Part shown: positions 17,705 to 26,122 of the stretch, one piece after another | Position numbering within the stretch: the first letter of the stretch is position 1 | How the letters are laid out: each line of letters begins with the position of its first letter | Assembly: GCA_021732995.1 (NCBI GenBank) | Contig: JAKFWA010000054.1 | Location: 1 to 64,000, forward strand | Source: Planctomycetaceae bacterium | Lineage (GTDB): Bacteria > Planctomycetota > Planctomycetia > Planctomycetales > Planctomycetaceae | Reading direction: 5' to 3' | DNA length: 64,000 nt | Program-made: the position numbers and the translations under genes | The notes under the pieces: model-generated | Databases searched by the model: none | Told to the model about the DNA's origin: nothing | What the model saw: only the letters and a program-made list of their open reading frames with translations

Positions 17705-18667
17705 TCATTCTCCCGGTAACTCGAAACCGTAACGCCTCATCACTGTGCGGGCCTCTTCGCCTTGCAGGTACTTGATTAATGCCCGCGCCGTAGCTTCCTG
17801 ACTGGTGTGTTTGAGGATCACGCCCCCTTGCTTCAGCGGGGCATGCGCGTCCGAGGGGATCAACCAATATCGGCCTTTATCCTTCATGGCCGGCGCCAGT
17901 GCGAGCGACAATGCGATCACTCCAACGTCTGCGGCTCCGGTTTCCAGAAACTGAGCGGTCTGAGCGATGTTTTCTCCCAGCACCAGTCGGGACTCAATCT
18001 GCTCGTGAACCTTGAGGTGCTTGAGTGCCTCGACGGCAGCACGGCCATAGGGTGCGAGTTTTGGATTGGCGATGGCGACCTTTTTGGCTCGTTCGTCCAG
18101 CAGAGACTCAGCACCGTTCTTTTCAACTTCCAGCGGCGAGTCCTTCGGTACCCACAGCACGATGTGACCGAACGCGTACAGGAATTCGGAATCCGCGAAC
18201 GCTTGATCCTGTTCGATCAGCTTCTGCGGATACTGCATGTCGCCGGACAGAAACACGTCGAAGGGAGCTTCGTTCGACAGCAGTGCGAAGAAGTTGCCGG
18301 ACGATCCATAGGTCGCGGTGACTCTGGTTTCGGGATGCAGCTTACGGAACTCGACGAGAATTTCCTCCAGCACGAATCGCAGGTCGCCCGCTGCCGCGAT
18401 TTGCAGTTTCGCCGAGCTTGTCTCTGCGGCAGTCGCGGGCTTTGCTGATTTCATCGCAGGCCTTGCTTTTTCCGCGGGCTTTGCTTTTGCTTTTTCCGCA
18501 GCCGGAGTTGTTGTGGCGTTTGATGCGGTCGAATCGTTCGCGGCTGTTGTGCTCTGCGAGGTCGGATTCTGCTCCGCGACCGGCTTGGGTTTGGGTTGCG
18601 AATCGCCACACCCGACGGCACCAAGGCTCCAGGTCAGCAGGAGCAGCCAAAGGGCTAAAAGCTTCAT
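17705..18667 (-). CDS. modA: Molybdate-binding lipoprotein ModA
   Basis: 320 residues from ATG 18667, which opens a lipoprotein signal (LWLLLLTWSLGAVGC, modified Cys about 20); the frame extends upstream but without a signal-compatible start. After the lipobox comes an unusually long, low-complexity Ala/Lys/Pro/Thr linker to about residue 90. The binding domain then shows ModA hallmarks: LQIAAAGDLRFVLEEI, TYGSSGNFFALL, DVFLSGD, NPKLAPYGRAAVEAL and a late DVGVIALSLAL. It captures molybdate or tungstate in the periplasm for ModBC. Confidence 0.92.
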   Translation of the reverse strand: MKLLALWLLLLTWSLGAVGCGDSQPKPKPVAEQNPTSQSTTAANDSTASNATTTPAAEKAKAKPAEKARPAMKSAKPATAAETSSAKLQIAAAGDLRFVLEEILVEFRKLHPETRVTATYGSSGNFFALLSNEAPFDVFLSGDMQYPQKLIEQDQAFADSEFLYAFGHIVLWVPKDSPLEVEKNGAESLLDERAKKVAIANPKLAPYGRAAVEALKHLKVHEQIESRLVLGENIAQTAQFLETGAADVGVIALSLALAPAMKDKGRYWLIPSDAHAPLKQGGVILKHTSQEATARALIKYLQGEEARTVMRRYGFELPGE

Positions 18668-18717
18668 GATTGTCTTTCGTAAGATCGCGGACCTGCGTAA
18701 CGCTTGTTCCCTGCCGC

Positions 18718-19758
18718 TCACTCGCTCCCGACGGTTTCCAATCCGCCGACTCGCTCTGTGGCATAGCCAGGCAGGTCGCCGAGCAGGCTACGATAGTTCG
18801 CCGCCTGAATGAGAGCGATCAGAGCGCGAATTCGCGGGTCCTGTTCGTGTTTCTGAGCGAAGCACAGGTCATAGGCTTCCTGTTGCACCGGAAAGAATTG
18901 CAGACCGGCTTCTTCGCAGACCAGTTGCACGCAGACACCGGCATCGGCCCAGCCCGCACGGATCGACTCCGCCACACTGCGATGGTCCGGAGCGACGTAG
19001 CGCATGCGGTACTTGGGCGACAGCAATTCATCCTGACAGCGTCGGGCGGCGGATCCTGCAGCGCGTCCTACCCAACGCAGTTGGGCTCGCACGGCTCCGG
19101 AGGCCGTTTTCGCAGACACATGACGTCCGGCTGCGATGCCTTCTTGCCATTCGGCCGCGCGCAATAGCAGATAGCCTGTGCCGAGCATCTCACGCACCGT
19201 GCGTTCGTTATCCGATGCGTGTTCGGAGTTCGAGAAGTGCAGCCCCGCGACATGCACCAGCCCTTGCTTCAGCAGTTCGAGACTCTGAGTGCTGTTCCGC
19301 TGCAGAATCAGCATTCGCCAGCCGGTGCGGCGGTAGTATTCCTGAGCGAGCAGCCCCGCTGCGGGATCGCATCCCGCGACGACCAGAGTTTCCTGAGCCA
19401 GTGTGCTCGGTACGTCGGGTGAACCTGAAACTCCGTCGTGGAAGCCATTGAGTTCACCGGTTCGTTCGGCGGGAAACCTCCACCGGCGTCCGCTCACTTC
19501 TGCTTCCCAAAAGCGCCACGGCTCGGTTGGAGGAAGAAATGCCCAGCTCGTCTGGGCATCCCGAGAGACAGCCTGTTCGTCGAACAGTTCTTCCACGGAG
19601 CAACTGAAAACACGAGCCAGCGACAAGGCGGCGGTTACGGCCGGAACGAGACGTTCGACCTCGATCGCGCTGACAGCGGCTCGAGAAATCCCCGCGCGCT
19701 CAGCCAATTCCGCCTGAGACCACCCCCGTTGCAATCGCCGCTGCCGAACCGAATTCAT
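18718..19758 (-). CDS. One-component regulator: HTH_XRE fused to periplasmic-binding-protein-like sensor
   Basis: 346 residues from ATG 19758 (GAGGCG upstream); a TTG at 19782 is an alternative. Residues 1-60 are a Cro/CI-type helix-turn-helix (QRRLQRGWSQAELAERAGIS, RAAVSAIEVERLVPAV). Residues about 110-330 resemble the PBP-like domain (PF12727) found in regulators linked to molybdate genes: TLVVAGCDPAAGLLAQEYY, GLVHVAGLHFSN, WADAGVCVQLVCEEAGLQF. It is the first gene of the operon, 50 bases ahead of modA, and probably senses molybdate (or a related oxyanion) in the cytoplasm in place of ModE. The ligand is inferred from context. Confidence 0.85.
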   Translation of the reverse strand: MNSVRQRRLQRGWSQAELAERAGISRAAVSAIEVERLVPAVTAALSLARVFSCSVEELFDEQAVSRDAQTSWAFLPPTEPWRFWEAEVSGRRWRFPAERTGELNGFHDGVSGSPDVPSTLAQETLVVAGCDPAAGLLAQEYYRRTGWRMLILQRNSTQSLELLKQGLVHVAGLHFSNSEHASDNERTVREMLGTGYLLLRAAEWQEGIAAGRHVSAKTASGAVRAQLRWVGRAAGSAARRCQDELLSPKYRMRYVAPDHRSVAESIRAGWADAGVCVQLVCEEAGLQFFPVQQEAYDLCFAQKHEQDPRIRALIALIQAANYRSLLGDLPGYATERVGGLETVGSE

Positions 19759-19789
19759 GCTCGCCTCGCTGGAATACAACACTCGTCAA

Positions 19790-19826
19790 ATGATACGATT
19801 CTGGTCTTCTATGACACAATCGTGTC
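19790..19826 (-). promoter_or_regulatory. Candidate promoter and operator of the mod operon
   Basis: Read on the minus strand, TTGTGT (complement of 19814-19819), an 18-base spacer and TATCAT (complement of 19790-19795) make a plausible sigma70-type promoter 31 bases before the regulator start. A dyad GACAC-AATC-GTGTC at 19813-19826 overlaps the -35 element and is a candidate autoregulatory operator. Confidence 0.45.
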
Positions 19827-19880
19827 TCTCACCAGCCTTTTCGGCGGGTAGTCGCTGATCCTTCTCCCCGGAAGTACCGC

Positions 19881-20918
19881 ATGCCCCGGCCCGAAAATCA
19901 TCGTGGTTTTACGCTGATCGAGTTGCTGGTCGTGATTGCGATCATCGCAGTCCTCGTCGCATTATTACTGCCCGCCATGCAACAAGCTCGTGAGGCAGCC
20001 CGTCGAGCCCAGTGTAAAAACCATCTCAAGCAGATTGGCATTTCGATGGCCAATTATGCTGAGACGCACGGCGTGCTGCCGCCGGGACGCATGCGAAACT
20101 CGATCGACGGACAGGGGCGGTGCTTCTCGGCTTATGCGCACCTGCTGCCCTTTCTGGACGCGGTACCGCTCTTTGAGCAAGTCGACTTCAATTCGGACCC
20201 GGATGATCCGGCGAAGAACGGCCCGGGGCTGAGTTCCACGATTCCCTACTTCTTATGTCCGACTGATTCTTATCGGGTGCTGCAGACCAACACGGTGAAT
20301 GGTGTCGTGGTGGACAGCGCGGTTCACAACTATCCGCTGAGCACCGGCACGACCTATCCGCTGTCGCCGCGAAATCCTGGCGGCGTTCCGGTGACAGGCA
20401 TCTTCTACGAAAACTCGTCAGTCCGTTTCCGCGACATTACTGACGGCGCCAGCAATACCGTCTGCATCAGTGAGACCATCAAGGCGGAGGGAGGGCCATC
20501 CACATGGGACGGCGTCAGCCCGACGAATGGCTTCGTGCTCACTCAAGGCAATGACAACGCGACAACCGGTCCTGAGCTAACCAACTACGCCTCGCAGTGT
20601 CATGGTTCCGGGCTGTTGCTGCAGCAGACTCGCGGGAGTCGCTGGTTGTACGGAGCCCCAGGGCATTCGATGTACAACCACATGCGCCGTCCGAACGATC
20701 CGGATATCGATTGCCGTGGTGGTATCCCTCACAGCATCCGCACCAATTTCCTGTGGGACCGCCTGTCGTTGAACGTCGCGGCGCGTAGTCGCCATATCGG
20801 CGGGGTTCATGCGTTGTTGTGTGACGGCCGCGTGCAGTTTGTGGGCGAGAACATTGAGGTCACCACCTGGCAGGCGCTCGGCAGCCGCAACGGCAATGAA
20901 GTCATCGGCGAGTTCTAA
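19881..20918 (+). CDS. DUF1559 protein with prepilin-type N-terminal signal
   Basis: 345 residues. The N terminus has a canonical type IV prepilin/pseudopilin processing site (HRGFTLIELLVVIAIIAVLVALLLP), cleaved after the Gly, followed by the conserved DUF1559 start QQAREAARRAQCKNHLKQIG. Further family marks are YPLSTGTTYPLS, RDITDGASNTVCISETIK and the C-terminal HIGGVHALLCDGRVQFVGENIE. This family is heavily expanded in planctomycetes, where members probably form pseudopilus-like surface structures; individual roles are unknown. Single gene, convergent with the next. Confidence 0.95.
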   Translation: MPRPENHRGFTLIELLVVIAIIAVLVALLLPAMQQAREAARRAQCKNHLKQIGISMANYAETHGVLPPGRMRNSIDGQGRCFSAYAHLLPFLDAVPLFEQVDFNSDPDDPAKNGPGLSSTIPYFLCPTDSYRVLQTNTVNGVVVDSAVHNYPLSTGTTYPLSPRNPGGVPVTGIFYENSSVRFRDITDGASNTVCISETIKAEGGPSTWDGVSPTNGFVLTQGNDNATTGPELTNYASQCHGSGLLLQQTRGSRWLYGAPGHSMYNHMRRPNDPDIDCRGGIPHSIRTNFLWDRLSLNVAARSRHIGGVHALLCDGRVQFVGENIEVTTWQALGSRNGNEVIGEF

Positions 20919-20919
20919 A

Positions 20920-20947
20920 CACAGACCAGGGGTCGTGACTGTCTGTG
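20920..20947. terminator. Hairpin between convergent genes
   Basis: CACAGAC (20920-20926) pairs with GTCTGTG (20941-20947); the 14-base loop contains a further short GGTC/GACT pairing. It sits immediately after the DUF1559 stop and before the stop of the opposing gene. No T-run, so a weak or Rho-assisted terminator. Confidence 0.4.
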
Positions 20948-20957
20948 CTGCTCCGGA

Positions 20958-21932
20958 TTACGCAGCTTTGGCAGCGACCGCTGGCGTGTTCTCAGCAGCA
21001 GCGAGTGCGAGCTTGGCCTTTTGAGCGGCCTCGGCTTCTGCAGGGCGATCTGCTCCGGCACACACTGTGGCAATCACGTCCCACAACCGTTGCTGAGTCG
21101 AGTGACTGGCGTGCTCGAGTCCTCGTCGAGCGATCACTTCAGCCCGTCCGGGCTGATGCAACAGGCCAGGAGTGAGATAGTGCTCAGCCCACGACGCCCA
21201 GGCGGTGCAATAAGTTGGGGTCAGCCGCAGACAGTCGTTGAACACTTTATCGGCAGCTTTGCCGTTGCCGACTCGGAAGTGGGCTTCCGCCAGAGCAAGT
21301 CGAACGGCCGGCAAGAGTTCGTTAGCGCGAGAGATGCCTTCGATCAGGGGCAGGGCTTGCTCGCAGATAATCAACCGCGTCGCAGCCCAGTTCAACGAGT
21401 GGTCGGCTAATGTCTTAGTCGCGAGAACGAAGTCCGTGCACCAGTCGACGATGTGATGGTCGCCGTTGAAACTGTCATCCATGTCGTCGAGTGAGTCGAA
21501 CCGAAAGCCCTTTAGTAGCAACTGCACGCACTGCCAGGCGCGGGTCCACTCCCCGCAGGCGCTCTCCACGTCATCGACGGAAAGCAGGTCGTACCCGAAG
21601 TCGATCAGGTCTTCGAGTTGCTCGAAGCTGGGACGCTGAGGGCTCCAGCGCTCGCGTAAACAAGCCAGGCTCAGCCAGATCCAGTCTTCGGCATTTGGAA
21701 TCGCGCTGCAGTTCGCTCTGTCTTCTTTGACGATCCAGCGCGCCAGTGATTCGGCGGACGGAAAATTCCGCGCAAGTTTGTCCAAGCGGGGCGAATCGAT
21801 CGTGATACCACAGGCTGTGAGCTTGCTCAGCAAATCAGAATCCGACAGCGTCCGAGCTTCGCTGAGCAGAGGCCGCTCTTCGCAGGCGATCTGAAGCCTG
21901 ACGCCGCGCGCACCGGTGCAGCGAGCTTCCAT
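20958..21932 (-). CDS. Conserved-looking hypothetical protein with TPR-like C-terminal half
   Basis: 324 residues from ATG 21932 (MEARCTGARGVRLQIACEE); the frame is open further upstream to 22091 but that extension is Arg-rich and unlikely. No signal peptide. The middle is acidic and rich in Trp and Leu (AEDWIWLSLACLRERW, CGEWTRAWQCVQLLLKGF). The last 120 residues have helix-turn-helix spacing like tetratricopeptide repeats (PAVRLALAEAHFRVGNGKAA, DKVFNDCLRLTPTYCTAWAS) and end in an Ala/Lys tail. I do not recognise the family; a cytoplasmic adaptor role is only a guess. Confidence 0.6.
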   Translation of the reverse strand: MEARCTGARGVRLQIACEERPLLSEARTLSDSDLLSKLTACGITIDSPRLDKLARNFPSAESLARWIVKEDRANCSAIPNAEDWIWLSLACLRERWSPQRPSFEQLEDLIDFGYDLLSVDDVESACGEWTRAWQCVQLLLKGFRFDSLDDMDDSFNGDHHIVDWCTDFVLATKTLADHSLNWAATRLIICEQALPLIEGISRANELLPAVRLALAEAHFRVGNGKAADKVFNDCLRLTPTYCTAWASWAEHYLTPGLLHQPGRAEVIARRGLEHASHSTQQRLWDVIATVCAGADRPAEAEAAQKAKLALAAAENTPAVAAKAA

Positions 21933-22095
21933 GTGTCGGTTCTGTGCTGATCTGGAGACCATCCTTGGTCTTTCTCCCACAGCGTGGCTGAGTTTGCGGT
22001 TCGACGTTGCGCGGCGAAGCCTAGTTACGTCCGTCAATCGTTCCAACCCCGATTCTGGGGAACCGTCGTTCTCGGCCTGATATGCTCTCAAACTC

Positions 22096-23610
22096 TCATT
22101 CGGTCGAGACTTGAACGACGAACTCGCCGGAGTTGTCCGCTAGCTTTGCCCAATCGTCGTTCACCCGCAGCATGAGCGATCCGGTGACTTGTGGAACAAA
22201 GCTGGCTGAGTTGCTCAAGGGGAATTCGACGACCGGGGCTCGCATCTGTTCCGGGGTGGTTTCGTCGCTGCGAACGCCAGCGATCAGTCGGCCCAGCGGC
22301 TGCCCGTTGGCGTATTGAATGCTGATCCCGTTGGCTTCGCTCAGCCACGGCTTAGATGTAGTCGCCAGCGTTACCTGCCCTTGGGAAACGATTTGATAGG
22401 TCGTTCCAGCATCCACCTGGATGCCGGTATCTTGCCAGCCCCGGGATGCCGAGACTTGAAGTTTGGAATTGGCGTCGGTCAATGGCGACTTTTGCTTGAA
22501 GTCGATTGCCGAACGCTCGATGTCAAAGCCGTAGCAGAGTTGAGCGGCAAAGAGTTTCCATTCGAAGTTCAGCGTCTTCAGCTCCGGCTCGAAGGTTGAG
22601 ACGAACCGTTTCCCAAACTCGCCCTCCGTCAGGTTGCGTCCTAACTTCTGGAAGCGTTCGCGGTATTTCGGATGTGAAACCAGAAACCGGCAGAATGCCC
22701 ACGACCACGCATACGCTTCGACGGTTGTGTAGTCGTCGGACTTCAAGCTCATGATGTCTGTCACGGATCGCAGACCACGCGCAGCGATGTCTCGACGTAC
22801 CAGCGCGATGCGTTCCCAGCCACGGAGTTGGTCGGGGCTCGTTGGCATCACGCCGAATTGCAGCGTCTGATCTGCGTCACGTTCGTGAGTACCAAACAGC
22901 TCGGCCATGCCTTCCAGATACCACACGGGCAGGTCGTCATTCGCGCCGGGCAAGTGCATCATGAAGGCGTGTGTAGCCTCGTGGGCGAACAGGTGCGCCT
23001 GGTAGTAGGGCAACGTTTGGCTGTTCAACCAGAACTCGGCACCCATCTGGCGACCGTGGAACTGAAACAACTCGCCTTCTGGAAGTAGTTTGGTTTTCGC
23101 GAAGTTGTCGCGATCAGCCATCAGGAACGCGGTGAGATGGAATGTCGATCCGTACTCGGCGGGAGGAGGGAGTTCGCCGAAGTATTCTTCGAGTGCCTTC
23201 ATCAGTGGTTTAACGATCGGCAGCACGGGTGCGTACTTGTCCTCATCAACGTCGGTGACGAGTCGTATCGGCTCGGCACTAACGATCTTGATCCCGCGTT
23301 TGGCGAGTTGCTCGCTGTCCAACTGACGCACCGGGTAAGTGCGCCGATGAGCGACCGCCGGTGCGGGTCGTTTGTCGTCTTGCGGATCCGCAGGATCAGA
23401 GGCTTGCTCATCAGTGGTAGAATCCTGGCGGGCGGTGCGCTGCGGTGCAGGCTTTCTGCGTTTGACGGGTTCGTTCGCAGGCTCTTGTTGAGAGGCTGTG
23501 GGCGTCGACTTCGTCTGCGGGGCCGGGGTTTTGGGCTCTTGTTTTCCACAGCCCGTCAGTGAGGTTGTCAGCGCGAGAACCAGCCACAAGATTGCCGAGT
23601 GAAAGCGCAC
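22096..23610 (-). CDS. Lipoprotein with gluzincin-like metalloprotease motif (DUF1570-like)
   Basis: 504 residues from GTG 23610, which opens a lipoprotein signal ending LTTSLTGC (Cys21); longer in-frame starts run under the divergent isomerase gene and lack a signal. A Pro/Lys/Glu-rich linker (about 22-90) leads to a domain with HEATH at 210-214 and a downstream LEGMAELFGTH (Glu233/Glu237), the HExxH...E layout of zinc gluzincins, as in planctomycete DUF1570 proteins. The C-terminal 130 residues look like a beta-sandwich carbohydrate- or cell-wall-binding region. Likely an outer-periplasm peptidase; substrate unknown. Confidence 0.75.
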   Translation of the reverse strand: MRFHSAILWLVLALTTSLTGCGKQEPKTPAPQTKSTPTASQQEPANEPVKRRKPAPQRTARQDSTTDEQASDPADPQDDKRPAPAVAHRRTYPVRQLDSEQLAKRGIKIVSAEPIRLVTDVDEDKYAPVLPIVKPLMKALEEYFGELPPPAEYGSTFHLTAFLMADRDNFAKTKLLPEGELFQFHGRQMGAEFWLNSQTLPYYQAHLFAHEATHAFMMHLPGANDDLPVWYLEGMAELFGTHERDADQTLQFGVMPTSPDQLRGWERIALVRRDIAARGLRSVTDIMSLKSDDYTTVEAYAWSWAFCRFLVSHPKYRERFQKLGRNLTEGEFGKRFVSTFEPELKTLNFEWKLFAAQLCYGFDIERSAIDFKQKSPLTDANSKLQVSASRGWQDTGIQVDAGTTYQIVSQGQVTLATTSKPWLSEANGISIQYANGQPLGRLIAGVRSDETTPEQMRAPVVEFPLSNSASFVPQVTGSLMLRVNDDWAKLADNSGEFVVQVSTE

Positions 23611-23680
23611 GTCGATACCGTCCGCCGCGTCCCGAGTTGGACGACCACGCTTCCATCTGTGCCAGCCAGGAGAGGCTATC

Positions 23681-24496
23681 ATGTCGCGGTTCCAGTACTG
23701 CCTGAATTCAAGCACGATCAAACCTACACCGATCATCGAGAAAATTCGCATCGCTGCGGCGGCAGGATACACCGGTATCGAACTTTGGCACGACGACATT
23801 GACCTGCATCTGCAAGCGGGAGGTTCGCTGGCCGATATTCGCAAGGCAGTTACCGACTATGGCCTGCAGGTTCCGACGACGATTTATCTCAAAGGCTGGT
23901 TTGATACGACGGGAACTGAACACGCTCAAGAACTGGACGAGATCAAACGGCGTCTGGAACAAACTGCCGCGGTCGGGGCTCCACATGTGATTGCTGGACC
24001 TCCGCAGAAGAAATCTGATCGCAGCCTCGGCGCTCGGAATTACGTGGAGCTCCTGGAAGTCGGGCGTCAGTTTGGTGTGCGTCCAGCGTTCGAGTATCTG
24101 GGATTCGTGGACGACATCAACAGCATCGAAGCTGCGTTGGACGTGCTGCAACGGGCAAATCACCCGGATGCCACGATCGTGCTGGATCCGTTCCACTGCT
24201 ATCGCGGCGGCGGGCCATTCGAATCGATCGCCAAGCTGTCTCCGAATCAGATTGCCGTTTCGCACTTCAATGATTCTCCGGCTCAACCAGCGGCGAATCT
24301 GCTGGGCGATCCCGATCGTGTGATGCCGGGTGATGGTATCTGCAACCTCAAGCTGTACTGCGATTTGCTGGCTCAGATTGGCTACAAACGCTGGCTGTCG
24401 CTCGAACTCTTCCGACAGGATCTCTACGAACGTGACGCTCTGGAAGTGGCGAAGATCGGCCTCGAAAAGATGCAAGCCGTGGCTGAAGGCAATTGA
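23681..24496 (+). CDS. Sugar phosphate isomerase/epimerase (xylose-isomerase-like TIM barrel)
   Basis: 271 residues with a strong ribosome site AGGAGAGG five bases before ATG. AP-endonuclease-2/xylose isomerase-like TIM barrel with metal ligands in AFEYLGF (about 129-135), VLDPFHCYRGG (about 167), VSHFNDSP (about 198) and LSLELFRQD (about 246). Such proteins isomerise or epimerise sugars or inositols (IolE/IolI, hydroxypyruvate isomerase, tagatose 3-epimerase relatives); the exact substrate cannot be chosen. Followed 73 bases later by the PqaA-like gene on the same strand. Confidence 0.88.
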   Translation: MSRFQYCLNSSTIKPTPIIEKIRIAAAAGYTGIELWHDDIDLHLQAGGSLADIRKAVTDYGLQVPTTIYLKGWFDTTGTEHAQELDEIKRRLEQTAAVGAPHVIAGPPQKKSDRSLGARNYVELLEVGRQFGVRPAFEYLGFVDDINSIEAALDVLQRANHPDATIVLDPFHCYRGGGPFESIAKLSPNQIAVSHFNDSPAQPAANLLGDPDRVMPGDGICNLKLYCDLLAQIGYKRWLSLELFRQDLYERDALEVAKIGLEKMQAVAEGN

Positions 24497-24569
24497 GGTT
24501 TTGACCGAACTCCAGATCTCGCAGCGCCGTTGATGCACGTTTCAGAATGGGAATCTGAAGGAGAGCAGA

Positions 24570-25928
24570 ATGAATTGCGTTCCTGGTTTTGCTGGTCACC
24601 GTGTGAGTTTCTGTCTGATTTTGGTGATCGCCGCTTTGCTGTGGCCAACTTCGGTCGCTCGGGCTGAAGACGCCGTCGCGATTCCGGACGGCTTGAGCCA
24701 GTACGTGAAACGCCCGGAGTCGGTTTACCGATGGGAGCTGCGCAGCAAGACGAATCGCGATGCGGGCGTAGTGTATGAGCTGCATCTCATCTCGCAGAAC
24801 TGGCAAGGCATGGTCTGGGAACATGCCGTTCAAGTCTTCCAGCCCGCGAACGCGAAGCCTGCGAAGACGATGCTCGTGTGGAATCAAGGCGGTCGGCCGA
24901 GCGAAGGCAGTTCAGCGTTTGGCTGGGATCTCGCTCAGAAGATCGGTTCGCCGGTGGCTTTTCTGTACGGCGTGCCCAATCAGCCGCTGCTCGGGAATAA
25001 AGTTGAGGACGCCCTGATTGCCGAGACGTTCGTGCGCTATCTCGAAACCAAAGACGCCAGTTGGCCCTTGCTGTTTCCGATGGTGAAGAGCGTCGTCAAG
25101 ACGATGGATGCGCTGCAGGCATTCAGCGAGCAGGAATGGAAAGTTCCGGTGCAGAGTTTCGTGATCACAGGAGCTTCAAAACGCGGTTGGACCACATGGC
25201 TGACCGGTGCGACCGATCCTCGCGTGAAGGCCATCGCACCGCTGGTGATCGATACGCTCAACATGAAGGCTCAGACGCCGTACCAGTTGAAGTCGTTCGG
25301 CAAATACAGCGATCAGATTCACGACTACACCGAACGTGGACTGGTACCGATGCCCGATACCGCCGACGCAAAACGGCTGTGGGCAATGGTCGATCCGTGG
25401 GTCTATCGCGAGCGGCTGAAGATGCCGAAACTGCTGCTCAACGGCGCCAACGATCCGTACTGGACGACGGATGCCATGAATCTCTACTGGGACGATTTGT
25501 CAGGCCCGAAGTGGGTGACCTACGTGCCGAACGCGGGCCACAACCTCGAACAACGGGGCGAAGACGGATCGAAGGATCGCCGTCGAGCCGTTCATAGTCT
25601 CGCGGCGTTTGCCCGTCATGTGATCGAGGACACCCCCATGCCGAAACTGGCTTGGAAGCACCATGACGCAGGCAACACAGCGCGATTGACGATTGATGCT
25701 GAGCCGGCCCCGAAGGCTGCTCGCTTGTGGGTTGCGTCGGCTCCGACCCGCGACTTCCGTCAGTCACGTTGGAAGGACCTGACGTTGACTACCGGGGGAA
25801 AGATCGTCGGCGAGGTGCCAGTCCCGACGTCCGGAAGCGTCGTGTTCTTTGCCGAGCTGGACTACGACGCGGGCGGCTTATCTCATCAACTCTCGACGCA
25901 GATGCGCATTCTGGATGCTGGAAAGTAA
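24570..25928 (+). CDS. PhoPQ-activated pathogenicity-related (PqaA-like) alpha/beta-hydrolase
   Basis: 452 residues, ribosome site GGAGAG just upstream, Sec signal peptide ending about residue 31 (LVIAALLWPTSVARA). The body matches the PhoPQ_related family PF10142: KTMLVWNQGGRPS, nucleophile region ITGASKRGWTTWLTGATDPR (Ser in GASKRG), VKAIAPLVIDTLNM, NGANDPYWTTDAMNLYWDDL and YVPNAGHNLEQ supplying Asp and His. The last 110 residues form an Ig-like domain. Named after a Salmonella gene for resistance to antimicrobial peptides; here probably a periplasmic hydrolase of unknown substrate. Confidence 0.9.
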   Translation: MNCVPGFAGHRVSFCLILVIAALLWPTSVARAEDAVAIPDGLSQYVKRPESVYRWELRSKTNRDAGVVYELHLISQNWQGMVWEHAVQVFQPANAKPAKTMLVWNQGGRPSEGSSAFGWDLAQKIGSPVAFLYGVPNQPLLGNKVEDALIAETFVRYLETKDASWPLLFPMVKSVVKTMDALQAFSEQEWKVPVQSFVITGASKRGWTTWLTGATDPRVKAIAPLVIDTLNMKAQTPYQLKSFGKYSDQIHDYTERGLVPMPDTADAKRLWAMVDPWVYRERLKMPKLLLNGANDPYWTTDAMNLYWDDLSGPKWVTYVPNAGHNLEQRGEDGSKDRRRAVHSLAAFARHVIEDTPMPKLAWKHHDAGNTARLTIDAEPAPKAARLWVASAPTRDFRQSRWKDLTLTTGGKIVGEVPVPTSGSVVFFAELDYDAGGLSHQLSTQMRILDAGK

Positions 25929-26122
25929 GCGTCGATTCGTGGCCTGTTCGCATCTGGATGTGCGGGCCGGTGCGACTTTCGTCAGGTGGAGTAAGTGCTG
26001 AGGCAGCGGTCCGCGGCAAGTCTCAATGGCGAGTGCTCGCCGTGGTGGAGTTGCTGAATCCGTGCGGGCCGTTATGAGTTTCCCTCGCACGATGCGTTTT
26101 CTTCACTTTTCGGGAGTCCGAA

